A stretch of DNA of 59,079 bases from Streptomyces sp. CB02980 (GTDB taxonomy: Bacteria; Actinomycetota; Actinomycetes; Streptomycetales; Streptomycetaceae): positions 280,186 through 339,264 of the forward strand of contig NZ_JACSCH020000009.1 of the NCBI RefSeq assembly GCF_014451325.2, written 5' to 3'. The notes under the pieces are model-generated. The model worked only from the letters and a program-made list of their open reading frames with translations. It did not search any database and was not told the origin of the DNA. Both the position numbers and the translations under genes were made by a program. Shown piece after piece: positions 33,551 through 44,000 of the stretch (position 1 is its first letter; each line of letters begins with the position of its first letter).

Positions 33551-34819
33551 TCACGCGCCGGCGAACTCGATCGCCGCCAGGTTCTTCTTGCCGCGCCGCA
33601 GCACCAGCCAGCGGCCGTGCAGCAGCTCGTCCGCGGACACCTCGGCGTCCTCGGCGGTGACCTTCACGTTGTTCACGTAGGCCCCGCCCTCCTTCACCGT
33701 GCGGCGCGCCCCCGACTTGCTCGGGGCGAGACCGACCTCGGTGAACAGGTCGACGACCTGACCCAGCTCCGTCACCCGCGCGTGCGGCAGCTCGGACAGG
33801 GCGGCGGCCAGCGTCGCCTCGTCCAGCTCCGCCAGGTCGCCCTGGCCGAACAGCGCCTTGGACGCGTTGATGACGGCCGCGCACTGGTCCGCGCCGTGCA
33901 CCAGAGCGGTCAGCTCCTCGGCCAGCGCGCGCTGCGCGGCACGGGCCTGCGGACGCTCGGCGGTCTGCTGCTCCAGCTCCTCCAGCTCCTCGCGGGACTT
34001 GAAGGACAGGATCCGCATGTACGTGGAGATGTCCCGGTCGTCCACGTTCAGCCAGAACTGGTAGAACGCGTACGGCGTGGTCATCTCCGGGTCGAGCCAG
34101 ACGGCGCCGCCCTCGGTCTTGCCGAACTTGGTGCCGTCCGCCTTGACCATCAGCGGGGTGGCGAGCGCGTGCGCCTCGACACCCGGCTCCAGGCGGTGGA
34201 TCAGGTCGAGGCCGGCCACCAGGTTGCCCCACTGGTCCGAGCCGCCCTGCTGGAGCGTGCAGCCGTAGCGGCGGTACAGCTCCAGGAAGTCCATGGCCTG
34301 CAGCAGCTGGTAGCTGAACTCGGTGTAGCTGATGCCCTGCTCGGACTCCAGGCGCCGGGCGACGGAGTCCTTGGTCAGCATCTTGTTGACCCGGAAGTGC
34401 TTGCCGATGTCCCGCAGGAACTCGATCGCCGACATACCGGCGGTCCAGTCCAGGTTGTTCACCATGACCGCGGCGTTCTCCCCCTCGAAGGAGAGGAACG
34501 GCTCGATCTGCGTCCGCAGCCGGTTCACCCAGTTCGCGACCGTCTCGGGGTCGTTCAGGGTGCGCTCGGCCGTCGGCCGCGGGTCACCGATCTGCCCGGT
34601 GGCCCCGCCGACCAGCGCCAGCGGCCGGTGTCCGGCCCGCTGGAGCCGGCGGACGGTGAGGACCTGGACCAGGTGGCCGACGTGGAGACTGGCCGCGGTC
34701 GGGTCGAAACCGCAATAGAAGGTGACGGGACCGTCCGCGAGAGCCTTGCGCAGTGCGTCCTCATCGGTGGACTGGGCGAAGAGCCCACGCCACTTCAGCT
34801 CATCGACGATGTCGGTCAC
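33551..34819 (-). CDS. tyrS: Tyrosyl-tRNA synthetase
   Basis: A 422-residue class I aminoacyl-tRNA synthetase. It has the HIGH-like motif HVGH (residues 46-49), the KMSKS-like motif KFGKT, the YQLLQAMDF and QGGSDQWGN tyrosine/tRNA-site signatures, and a C-terminal S4-type RNA-binding domain (KSGARRTVKEGGAYVNN... to the end). Length and motifs are normal for bacterial TyrRS. No obvious T-box leader was seen in the 54 bases before the upstream gene. Confidence 0.97.
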   Translation of the reverse strand: MTDIVDELKWRGLFAQSTDEDALRKALADGPVTFYCGFDPTAASLHVGHLVQVLTVRRLQRAGHRPLALVGGATGQIGDPRPTAERTLNDPETVANWVNRLRTQIEPFLSFEGENAAVMVNNLDWTAGMSAIEFLRDIGKHFRVNKMLTKDSVARRLESEQGISYTEFSYQLLQAMDFLELYRRYGCTLQQGGSDQWGNLVAGLDLIHRLEPGVEAHALATPLMVKADGTKFGKTEGGAVWLDPEMTTPYAFYQFWLNVDDRDISTYMRILSFKSREELEELEQQTAERPQARAAQRALAEELTALVHGADQCAAVINASKALFGQGDLAELDEATLAAALSELPHARVTELGQVVDLFTEVGLAPSKSGARRTVKEGGAYVNNVKVTAEDAEVSADELLHGRWLVLRRGKKNLAAIEFAGA

Positions 34820-34873
34820 GTCGTCCGTCTCCTTGTGATGCCGGTGGGAAAGAGTCGTCTCAGTCTAGGTGGG

Positions 34874-36265
34874 TCAGACCCCCTTGCTGACCGAGCTCAT
34901 GTTGAAGTCGGGGATCCGCAGGGCGGGCATCGCGGCCCGGGTGAACCAGTCGCTCCACTCGCGCGGCAGCGTCTTCTCCGTCCGGCCCGCCTCGGAGGCC
35001 CGCGACAGCAGGTCCACCGGCGACTCGTTGAACCGGAAGTTGTTCACCTCACCGACCACCTCGCCGTTCTCGACGAGGTAGACGCCGTCCCGGGTCAGTC
35101 CGGTGAGCAGCAGCGTCGCCGGGTCGACCTCGCGGATGTACCAGAGGCAGGTGAGGAGCAGACCGCGCTCCGTCGAGGCGACCATCTCCTCCAGGGAGCG
35201 CTCGCCGCCGCCGTCCAGGATCAGGTTCCCCGCTCCGGGGGCCACCGGCAAGCGAGTGAGTTCCGCCGTGTGCCGGGTGGTGATCAGACGCTCCAGCTTC
35301 CCGTCGCGTACCCAGTCCGTCGGCGCGATCGGCAGACCGTTGTCGAAGACGGAGGAGTCGTCGCCCGAGGAGTGCGCGATGACGAACGGCGCGGACTCCA
35401 GGCCCGGTTCGTTCGGGTCGCTGCGCAGGGTCAGCGGGAGCGGGGACAGGGTCTCGCCGATCCGGGTGCCGCCACCGGGCTTGGAGAAGACCGTACGGCC
35501 CTCGACCGCGTCCCGGGCCGTGGAGGACCACAGCTGGTAGATCAGCAGGTCGGCCACGGCCGTCGGCGGCAGCAGCGTCTCGTACCGTCCGGCGGGCAGC
35601 TCGATCCGGCGCTCCGCCCAGCCGAGGCGGGTCGCGAGCTCGGCGTCGAGCGCGGCCGGGTCGACGTCCTTGAAGTCCCGCGTCGAGCGGCCGGCCCAGG
35701 CGGAGCGCGAGCGGTCGGGGGACTTGGCGTTCAGCTCCAGGGTGCCGTTGGGCTGGTCGTGGCGGAGCCGCAGGCCCGTGGACGTCCCCAGATAGGTGGA
35801 GGTCAGCTCGTGGTTGGCGAAGCCGTAGAGCTCACGGCCACCGGCCCGGGCGCGGGCGAAGGCCTCACCGAGCGCCGGCGCGAAGTCGGCGAACACGGCG
35901 GAGGAGGTCTCCGAGGGGGAGTCCGTGAAGTCGGGCGACGCGGACACGTCCGTCACCAGCGGCTGGGCGTCCTCGGCGGGCCCGGCGGCACGCGCGGCGG
36001 CCTCGGCGGCCCGCACCAGGGACTCCAGGTCGTCGACGGTCACGGCGGACCGGGACACGACACCGGACGCGGTGCCCTGCGCGCCGTCGACGCTCGCGAT
36101 GACGGTGAGCGTACGGCCGCGGGTGACACCGTTGGTGGTGAGCGCGTTGCCCGCCCAGCGCAGATTGGCCGAGGACTCCTCGTCGGCGATGACGACACAC
36201 CCGTCGGCACGGGACAGCTCGAGGGCCCGCTCGACGATCTCGTACGGCTTGCTGACGCGGCTCAT
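34874..36265 (-). CDS. pmbA: Metalloprotease-associated protein PmbA/TldE
   Basis: A 463-residue TldD/PmbA family protein, the non-zinc partner of the TldD/TldE heterodimer that degrades unfolded peptides and processes some ribosomal peptides. It has the family N-terminal domain (YEIVERALELSRADGCVVIADEESSANLRWAGN) and C-terminal beta-rich domain (LLLTCLWYIREVDPATLLLTGLTRDGVYLVENG). It lacks the HExxxH motif of TldD, as expected. The start at 36265 overlaps the stop of a 29-codon mini-frame (ATGA). The first bases and ribosome-binding site repeat those at the tldD end. Confidence 0.9.
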   Translation of the reverse strand: MSRVSKPYEIVERALELSRADGCVVIADEESSANLRWAGNALTTNGVTRGRTLTVIASVDGAQGTASGVVSRSAVTVDDLESLVRAAEAAARAAGPAEDAQPLVTDVSASPDFTDSPSETSSAVFADFAPALGEAFARARAGGRELYGFANHELTSTYLGTSTGLRLRHDQPNGTLELNAKSPDRSRSAWAGRSTRDFKDVDPAALDAELATRLGWAERRIELPAGRYETLLPPTAVADLLIYQLWSSTARDAVEGRTVFSKPGGGTRIGETLSPLPLTLRSDPNEPGLESAPFVIAHSSGDDSSVFDNGLPIAPTDWVRDGKLERLITTRHTAELTRLPVAPGAGNLILDGGGERSLEEMVASTERGLLLTCLWYIREVDPATLLLTGLTRDGVYLVENGEVVGEVNNFRFNESPVDLLSRASEAGRTEKTLPREWSDWFTRAAMPALRIPDFNMSSVSKGV

Positions 36266-36378
36266 CGTCCTGCCTCCTGCGTCGTGTTCAGACTGTGCTT
36301 GCCCGGGGGACGACCCCCGGACCCCCGGCAGATGTCGTGGCTGACGCTCATCGCCCGGCCTCCTGCGTCGTGTTCAGA
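36260..36378 (-). repeat. Imperfect 33-bp direct repeat at the tldD-pmbA junction
   Basis: Copies at 36346-36378 and 36260-36292 match at 31 of 33 bases. Each contains the end of tldD coding sequence, CAGGAGG and the ATGAGC start. They flank 53 bases with a CCGGGGG/CCCCCGG hairpin (about 36303-36320). Confidence 0.85.
36262..36351 (-). CDS. 29-codon mini-ORF in the duplicated tldD-pmbA junction
   Basis: This frame starts with an ATG overlapping the tldD stop (ATGA, 36348-36351). It has CAGGAGG upstream and ends in an ATGA overlap with the pmbA start (36262-36265). It encodes 29 residues; the last nine, LNTTQEAGR, are identical to the C-terminus of TldD, and its first residues (MSVS) resemble those of PmbA (MSRVS). 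It looks like a by-product of a tandem duplication of the gene junction. It would keep tldD and pmbA translationally coupled. Whether the peptide has a function is unknown. Confidence 0.5.
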   Translation of the reverse strand: MSVSHDICRGSGGRPPGKHSLNTTQEAGR

Positions 36379-37871
36379 ATGTTGACGCCCCGGAAGAGGG
36401 CGGAGGGGCAGCCGTGGGAGACCGCGGCGACCTGGCCCGGCTGGGCCTTTCCGCAGTTGAAGGCGCCGCCGAGGACGTACGTCTGCGGGCCTCCGACCTG
36501 CTCCATCGAGCCCCAGAAGTCGGTGGTCGTCGCCTGGTAGGCCACGTCCCGCAGCTGACCGGCGAGCCGGCCGTTCTCGATGCGGAAGAAGCGCTGCCCG
36601 GTGAACTGGAAGTTGTAGCGCTGCATGTCGATCGACCAGGAGCGGTCGCCGACCACGTAGATGCCGCGCTCCACGCCCCCGATCAGGTCCTCGGTCGACA
36701 GACCGCCCGGGTCCGGCTGGAGCGAGACGTTCGCCATCCGCTGCACCGGCACGTGCGCCGGGGAGTCGGCGAAGGCGCAGCCGTTCGACCGGCCGAGGCC
36801 GGTGAGCTTCGCGATCCGCCGGTCCAGCTGGTAGCCGACGAGCGTGCCGTCCTTCACCAGGTCCCAGCTCTGCGCCTCGACGCCCTCGTCGTCGAAGCCG
36901 ACGGTCGCGAGACCGTGCTCGGCGGTCCGGTCACCCGTCACGTTCATGATCGAGGAGCCGTACGCCAGCTTGCCCAGCTGGTCGAAGGTCGCGAAGGAGG
37001 TGCCCGCGTACGCCGCCTCGTAGCCGAGCGCCCGGTCCAGCTCGGTGGCGTGCCCGATCGACTCGTGGATGGTCAGCCAGAGGTTCGACGGGTCGACGAC
37101 CAGGTCGTACCGGCCCGCCTCGACGCTCGGCGCCCGCATCTTCTCGGCGAGCAGCGCCGGAATCTCGTCCAGCTCCTTGTCCCAGTCCCAGCCGGTGCCC
37201 GTCAGGTACTCCCAGCCCCGCCCGACCGGCGGCGCGATCGTCCGCATCGAGTCGAACTCACCGGTCGTCTCGTCGACGGCGACCGCCGTGAGCTGCGGGT
37301 GCAGCCGGACCCGCTGCTGGGTGGTCACGGTGCCGGCCGTGTCCGCGTAGAACTTGTTCTCGTGGACGGTGAGCAGTGAGGCGTCCACATGCGCCACGCC
37401 CTCCGCCCGCAGCAGCCGGGAACTCCAGTCGGCGAGCAGCGCGCTCTTCTCCTCGCCGGGGATGGAGAAGGGGTCGATCTCGTACGAGGAGACCCAGGTG
37501 CGCTCCTCGTGCACCGGCTCCGCCGCGAGCTCGACGCGTTCGTCGGAGCCGGCCGCCGCGATCACCTTGGCGGACAGCTTCGCCATGGCGACCGCCTGCG
37601 AGGCGACCTTCGCGGCCCCGTCCATGGTCAGGTCGACCCCGGACGCGAAGCCCCAGGCCCCGCCGTGCACCACCCGCACCGCGTAGCCGAGGTCCGTGGT
37701 GTCCGAGGAACCGGACGGTTTGGCGTCGCGCAGCCGCCAGGAGGCGCTGCGCACCCGCTCCAGGCGGAAGTCCGCGTGCTCGGCACCGAGCGCGCGCGCT
37801 CGGGCGAGCGCCGCGTCGGCGAGCGCCCGCAGGGGCAGCGCGACGAACGAAGGGTCGATCTGGTGGACCAC
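36348..37871 (-). CDS. tldD: Zinc metalloprotease TldD
   Basis: A 507-residue protein. The TldD zinc motif HESIGH (about residue 269, in LWLTIHESIGHATELDRAL) is intact, as is the C-terminal zinc-ligand region FNCGKAQPGQVAAVSHGCP. With PmbA it forms the TldD/TldE protease. GTG 37871 gives an N-terminus (VHQIDPSFVALPLR) like that of homologues. The open frame extends further upstream into the divergent promoter region with no family similarity. It is divergent from the large ATPase gene, with 209 bases between the starts. Confidence 0.92.
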   Translation of the reverse strand: MVHQIDPSFVALPLRALADAALARARALGAEHADFRLERVRSASWRLRDAKPSGSSDTTDLGYAVRVVHGGAWGFASGVDLTMDGAAKVASQAVAMAKLSAKVIAAAGSDERVELAAEPVHEERTWVSSYEIDPFSIPGEEKSALLADWSSRLLRAEGVAHVDASLLTVHENKFYADTAGTVTTQQRVRLHPQLTAVAVDETTGEFDSMRTIAPPVGRGWEYLTGTGWDWDKELDEIPALLAEKMRAPSVEAGRYDLVVDPSNLWLTIHESIGHATELDRALGYEAAYAGTSFATFDQLGKLAYGSSIMNVTGDRTAEHGLATVGFDDEGVEAQSWDLVKDGTLVGYQLDRRIAKLTGLGRSNGCAFADSPAHVPVQRMANVSLQPDPGGLSTEDLIGGVERGIYVVGDRSWSIDMQRYNFQFTGQRFFRIENGRLAGQLRDVAYQATTTDFWGSMEQVGGPQTYVLGGAFNCGKAQPGQVAAVSHGCPSALFRGVNILNTTQEAGR

Positions 37872-38080
37872 GAGCGGCCTCGCTCTCGGTGATCGGAAGG
37901 CTTGGGTCGAGCAGGGTGGAGCTGTCGTTGATCTGCCACGGAAGTCAATCACGGGACGGCCCGCGGAGTCGGCGCATTGTCGTGCGACCGTCGCCGTGCC
38001 CGCTCCAACAGGCCCTCGTCCCACCCGCATTGGGGAATCGGAATAGGGCATTGGCATAGCTCCCGTGTTGATGGGATGAG

Positions 38081-41000
38081 ATGATCGACACCATGCACGG
38101 GTGGGTGAACGGAGTCAGGTCCTGGCTGTCGTCGCTGGACGAGGAGGCACTCAGATCCCTGCTGACCTGGCATCAGTGCTTACGGGGCGACAAACACGCC
38201 CACACGTCGGACCGGCCCCCGCGCCCCGCACCCCCCTCACGGCGGGAACTGCACACGGCACGGGTACGCCTCGCCAAGGCCCAGCAGGGACAGCTGACGA
38301 GCATCGCCTCCTGCGGGCTCGTCTGGGCGGTGAAGACGCTCCACGCGGAGTACGGGTTCTCGTGCCGCGCCCTTGCGGAACCCACCCTCGACGAACTCCT
38401 CGCCATGCTCAGGGTGCTCGACCCGCCGCTCGCGCGCTGCGCCCTCTACGGGATGCTCCTGCCCGGCACGAGCCGGCTGCCGGTGGGACCTCTGGCCCGG
38501 GAGCACGAGGCGGCGTTACAGGCCGCCGCGGACAGCAGCCCGCCGCCCGACGCGCACGAGATCGGCGCCCGCTTCGAGGCCGTGGAGGCGGAGGCCGCCC
38601 CGGAGAACCCGGAGGCCGATTCCGCAGATCCGGTGCCCCCTGCCGAGGCCCCGGACGGCCCGCAGGCCCCCGATGACGTCCCCCGGGGTGGCGCCTCGTG
38701 CGACTTCCTCCTTCCGACGGCGAAACCCGACTGTGAGGATGCCGCTCCCGTGTCCGCTCCCGGCCCCGAACTCCTGGTCGACCTTCCCGCGTCGCTCGCC
38801 CGGCTGAGGCAGTGCGGCGAACGGCTGGCCGCCGTACTGCGTGCCGCCGCGGACGCCGTCGAGGCCGGGCCGCTGCCCGCGGACGCCCCCGGCGACGCGA
38901 TCGCCGCATGGACCCAGGACCGCGAGCGGCTCGCCGCGGCGCTCGCCGCCGAAGGGGTCACCTGGGGGCCGGACCTCGGATACGCCGATGCCGGGGCCGG
39001 GTTGACCCGTCTGCGGGAGGCCCGCGCCGAGCAGGCCGACGCCCTGCGCCGCAAGGCGATCCGCTACACCGAACTCCTGGAGTGGGCCGACGACGAGGAG
39101 GAGGCCGCCGACCTCCGCCGCCACCTGGAACGCATCGAGACGCACCTGCGCGAACTCGGCGCCCCGGCGGGGGAGGAGCCCGCCGCCGGCCCCGAGGAGC
39201 CGGCCGCCCCCGGCGGCCGGGGCACCGGCCCGGTGGAGGAGACCCCGGTCGGAAGGACCGAGCACGGCACCGGGGACGCGACCGCGATGAGCGGCGGTGG
39301 TCGGGTCCGGGCGGGCGCCTCCGCGATCGAGGCGGTGCGCCGGGCGGTCGAGCCCCCGCCGCCGACTCCGCTGCTCACCCCGGCCCCGTCGCCCGCGCAG
39401 CCGACGGCGCCCGTCCAGCCCACCCAGCCGCCCGCGCAGCCGACGGCGCCCGTCCAGCCCACCCAGCCGCCCGCGCAGCCGACGGCGCCGGTCCAGCCCG
39501 CCCCGCCCACCCAGCCGCCCGCGTCCGCGCAGGCCTCCTCCCCGGCGCAGGCCTCCGTGCCCGCCCCGCCGACGGCGCCCGCCCCGATCCGGGAGCCCGC
39601 GCCCGCCCCGGTCACCACCCCGGAGCCCGCGGCCGCCGCCGAGCGGGAGACCGTTCCCGCGCCCGCCGCCGAGCGGGACACCGCCCCCGCCCCGGCCGCC
39701 GAGCCCACCCCTGCCCCGGCCCCCGCCCCCGTAACGGCCGACTCCCCGCCTCGGGCCCCCGCGCAAGCTCGACCGCCCCAGCCGCAGGCCCCCGTCCAGG
39801 ACGAGCCCTGGCCCTCCGGGGTGGCCGCGCCCGACTGGGACCCGTACGCCCCCTGGGACACCGGCAGCGAGCCGCCCGTCGGACGGCTGCTGCGGGACGG
39901 GCGGCTCGCCGAGGCGTACTGGATGACCGTGGCCTCCCGGGAGAGCGACGTCCGGGCGCGGACGCTCGCCTTCGCCGCCGCCGCGTTCGGCTGTGTCTCG
40001 GACAGCGAGGCCACCCCCGTGCAGATGGCGCACGAGCTCGACCCCGCACTCGCCGCGCAGGACCGCGAGGCGCATCTCGTGGCCCTCGCGGCCGCCCTGC
40101 GCACCGGGCTCACCGCCCGCTGGCCGCACGGCCTGATCAGCGGCTTCGTCATGCCGTCCGGGCTCACCGGCCCCTGGCAGCAGCTGCTCACCGTGCTCGT
40201 CGCCGCCGTCCGGGACGGCCGTGCCTTCGAGCCCGGCATGCTCCAGGGCAGTGCCGAGGGCCTGGAGGCCGCCACCCGCGAGGAGATCGGCCTGACCGCC
40301 CGGCAGCTGCTCGACGACCTGCCGCGCCGCAAGATGAAGTACCAGCGGGCGTCGCAGGTGCTCCAGTACCTCGTCGGCCCCTCGGGCCCGGTGCGGCAGG
40401 CTCTGAACGAGGTCATCGAGTGGTCCGCCAAGAGCCCCGCGCAGCACACCGGCACGCCCGGCTTCCGCGCCCTGGGCGAGGCGTTGTGGCGGGCGGAGGA
40501 CATCGACCGGCTCATCGAGGACACGGACGCCCTGTTCCGTACGTCGAAGCAGGCCAAGGAACCGATCACCGCCGGGGCGCTCCGGCAGCTGCACACCGCC
40601 TGCCGGTCCGTCGGCGAGCTCCTCATGCGCGCCGAGGCCGCCCACGCCGCCGCCCGACCGCACCAGGGGGTGAGCGAGCGAGGCATCCCCGAACTGGCCT
40701 CCGTCCTCCGGCACCTGGCCGAGGAGCCCGCCCCGTCCGGGACCGGAGGCGCGGCCCTCGGGCTGCTGCGTGCCTGGCTCACCGGCGAGCAGGTGCGGTC
40801 CGCCGACGCGGCCGCCGACCAGCTCCGCGAGAACGGCGGACCCGTCCCGCCCGCCGGCGCCCTTCTCCGCCTGCCCGACCTGCCCAGGGACGCCCTGGGC
40901 GACCCGGACCTCGCCGACCCCAGGGCGGCCCGCCGGATCGCCGCCCTGCTGACCCCCGCGGACGCCGAGTACGCGCTCGTCCGCTACCTCGACGACGGCG

Positions 41001-44000
41001 ATCTGCACCTCGCCAAGGCGCTGACCGCCGCGGTCGAGAACGAGCCGGAGGAGTACGGGTGCACCGACCCCGAGTGGGGTGAGACGGCGGCCCGGCGGCT
41101 CGCCCAGGGCCACGAGGACTGGCGGCGCACGGTCGCCGGGCACCACCGCGCGGCGGCCGGACTGCTCGCCCAGATGCGGACCCTCAACCAGCTCGCCGCC
41201 GACGAGGAGCGGGAGTTCGTGGGCCGGCTCCAGGAGTTCTCCGACGGCGAGGAGTCGGGCCGCTACCGCTTCGCCGTCGACGCGCTCCGCACCCTGGAGG
41301 CGGAGCTCGTCACCCTCGTCGAGAACTACACCCGGCAGCTCCGCGAGAACCTCGCCCAGCTGCGCTCGCGCCCCGACCGGCCGCTCTCCGCCGCCGACCA
41401 CGACCGCATCGCCCGCCTCATCGACGAGGGGGACACGGTGACGGCCCAGGAGTTCCTGGCCCTCGCGACGAGCCACAAGCCGCTGCCGGAGCGCCCCGCC
41501 GACGACGGATCGGAGCTCGCCGCCTTCCTCACCGGTGTCACCGCGCCCGACGCGCCGAAGGCCGGCGGCGAGGGCATCGACGCCGGCTGGTGGGCGCAGC
41601 ACTACGGGGACCCGGACGCCTCCCTCACCCCGGCGGCCGGCAACGGACTGGAGTCCTGGGCGGCCCTCTGCACCCCGCAGGGCAGGCGCGGCGAATGGCA
41701 GCAGCACATCCCCCGGGTGCTGCGGCTGCTCGGCCTCGAACTCTCCACCCATCAGGTCACGGCCGAGCGGGTCGCCCTCGGCCAGGGCATGCGCCGCTTC
41801 AAGGTGCGCGCCCGTGTCGCCGAACGCGCCGGCTACGTTGCCGCGCTCGGCTCCCGGGCCTCCTCGTACACCGTCCTGCTCATCTGGGAGGAGCAGCCGG
41901 CCGACGGCCCGCTGGCCCACCTGGAGGACGCCGACGTCGGCGCCAACATCGTGCTCTACCTGCACCCGCTCGGCATGGAGGGGCGGCGCGGACTCGCCGA
42001 GTCCGCCCGCTCCTTCGCCCAGCAGGCACTGGTCGTCGACTCCGCGGTGATGGGCTGGATGGCGGCACGCGCCCCCGGCTCCTTCCGCTCGCTCCAGCGC
42101 GTGACCCTGCCCTGGGCCGCGTACAACCCGTACACGCCGTTCGTCGCGGGCCTCGTCCCACCCGAGGTGTTCTACGGCCGTGACGAGGAGATGCGCGAGG
42201 TGATGGGCCGCGAGGGCGGCATGTTCCTCTACGGAGGCCGCCAGCTCGGCAAGTCCGCGCTGCTGCGCCGGGTCGCGGAGATCTTCCCGAGCCGCGCCGA
42301 CGCCCATGCCGCCGTCTACCTCGACCTCCTGAAGGCGGAGATCGGTCACGCCGAGGCCCCCGACCGGATCTGGAGCAGGCTGGTCGAGGACCTCAAGCGC
42401 AAGGGCGTCTTCGGCAACAAGATGTCGGAGCAGGCCAATCCCGACGTCGTCGTCCGCAACATCCAGTCCTGGCTCGACGAGGACGACACGCGACGCATCC
42501 TCGTCCTCGCCGACGAGGCCGACGCCTTCCTCAACACCGACTCGCGGCGCGCCTACCGCGTCGGCAGCGAGTCGACGTTCCCCAACGTCATGCACTTCCA
42601 GCGACTGATGGAGCAGACCGAACGCCGCTTCAAGATCGTCTTCGCGGGTCTGCACCAGGTCCAGCGCTTCGGACACCTCTCCAACGTCTCCACCGTGCAC
42701 GGCGGCCCCGACGTCCTCGTCGGCCCGCTCGGCACCCAGGCAGCCGTCAGGCTGGTCACCGAACCCATGGCCGCGCTCGGCTACTTCTTCGAACGCCCCG
42801 AGCTGGTCTGGCGGATCCTCGCCATCACCAACTACCAGGCCAACCTGGTGCAGATCTTCTGCCGCGAACTCGTCCGGGTCCTCCACGACCGCCCGTACGC
42901 CTGGTCGGGGAACCCGGTCCGGATCACCGAGGACGACGTCCAGAAGGTCGCGGCCTCCGAGACCGTGCGCCGCCAGATCGCCGAACGGCTCCGCTTCACC
43001 ATCAACCTGGAGGACCGCTACCGGGTCCTCGCCCTCGTCATCGCCCTGTGCAGCCTCAAGGACAACTACCGCGGCGACTACTCCGCGAGCGAGCTGCTCC
43101 AGGAGGCCCGGGAGGCCTGGCCCGAGGGGTTCGAGATGCTCAGCGCCAAGCAGGCGCAGATCTTCCTCACCGAGATGGTCGGCCTCGGCCTGCTCATCCA
43201 GCTCGGCGACCGCTCCCGCTTCGCCGTCCGCAGCCCCAACGTCGTCAACATGCTCGGCACCCGCGAGGAGCTCGAGCTCGAACTCCGCGAGACCGAGTTC
43301 GGCCTGCCGTACGACTACAACCCGCACGCCGCCCGGCGCATCCTCGGCCGCGACGCCCGCCACGTCCAGACCTACAGTCCGCTGACCGAGGAGCAGCTCC
43401 ACGAGACCGCGCAGTCCGGCGTCAGCCTCATCGGCGCCACGGCGCTCCACCGGCCCGAACTGGTCCGGCGGGCGGTCACCGCGTTCGCCGAGAACCGCGG
43501 CGTCGACGTCGTCCCGTACACCCACGGGGACGACCTCGCGGCCCTCCTCAAGAGCCGCCGCCGCAAGGCCCATGTGATCATCGCCGACCTGCGCGGCGCC
43601 GCCGTCGACGAACTCCGCGAGACCGTACGCTCCCTCCTCGTCCACGCCGGACCCGCCGCCGACCGCCTCGTCCGGCAGACCGAGCGGCGCAGCGGCGGCA
43701 ACGAGAACCGCTCCGTCGTGGTCGTCGCCGGCCCGGCCGCCCTCGCCGAACTCGCCGCCGACGACGGGCACGAGGAGCTGTCCGTGCGGTGGCTGCGGCC
43801 CGAGCGGTGGACCGCGGACGCCCTGCGCGCCTGGTCGGAATGCCCCTTCGTCTCCCGCGAGGACCGTGACCGGCTGGTCGCCGCGACCGGCGGCTGGCCT
43901 CGCTGGATGGAAGCCGCCGTCACGGACGTGTCCGTGCACGGCGCGACCCTGGACAACGCCGTCGAGCGGATACGCGCCCTCATCGCCGGCCCCCGCAACA

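Noticed and set aside
39392..39502. Regular direct repeats resembling a CRISPR
   Set aside because: The 39-base units are contiguous without spacers, in frame, and encode a Pro-rich linker; no cas genes are nearby.
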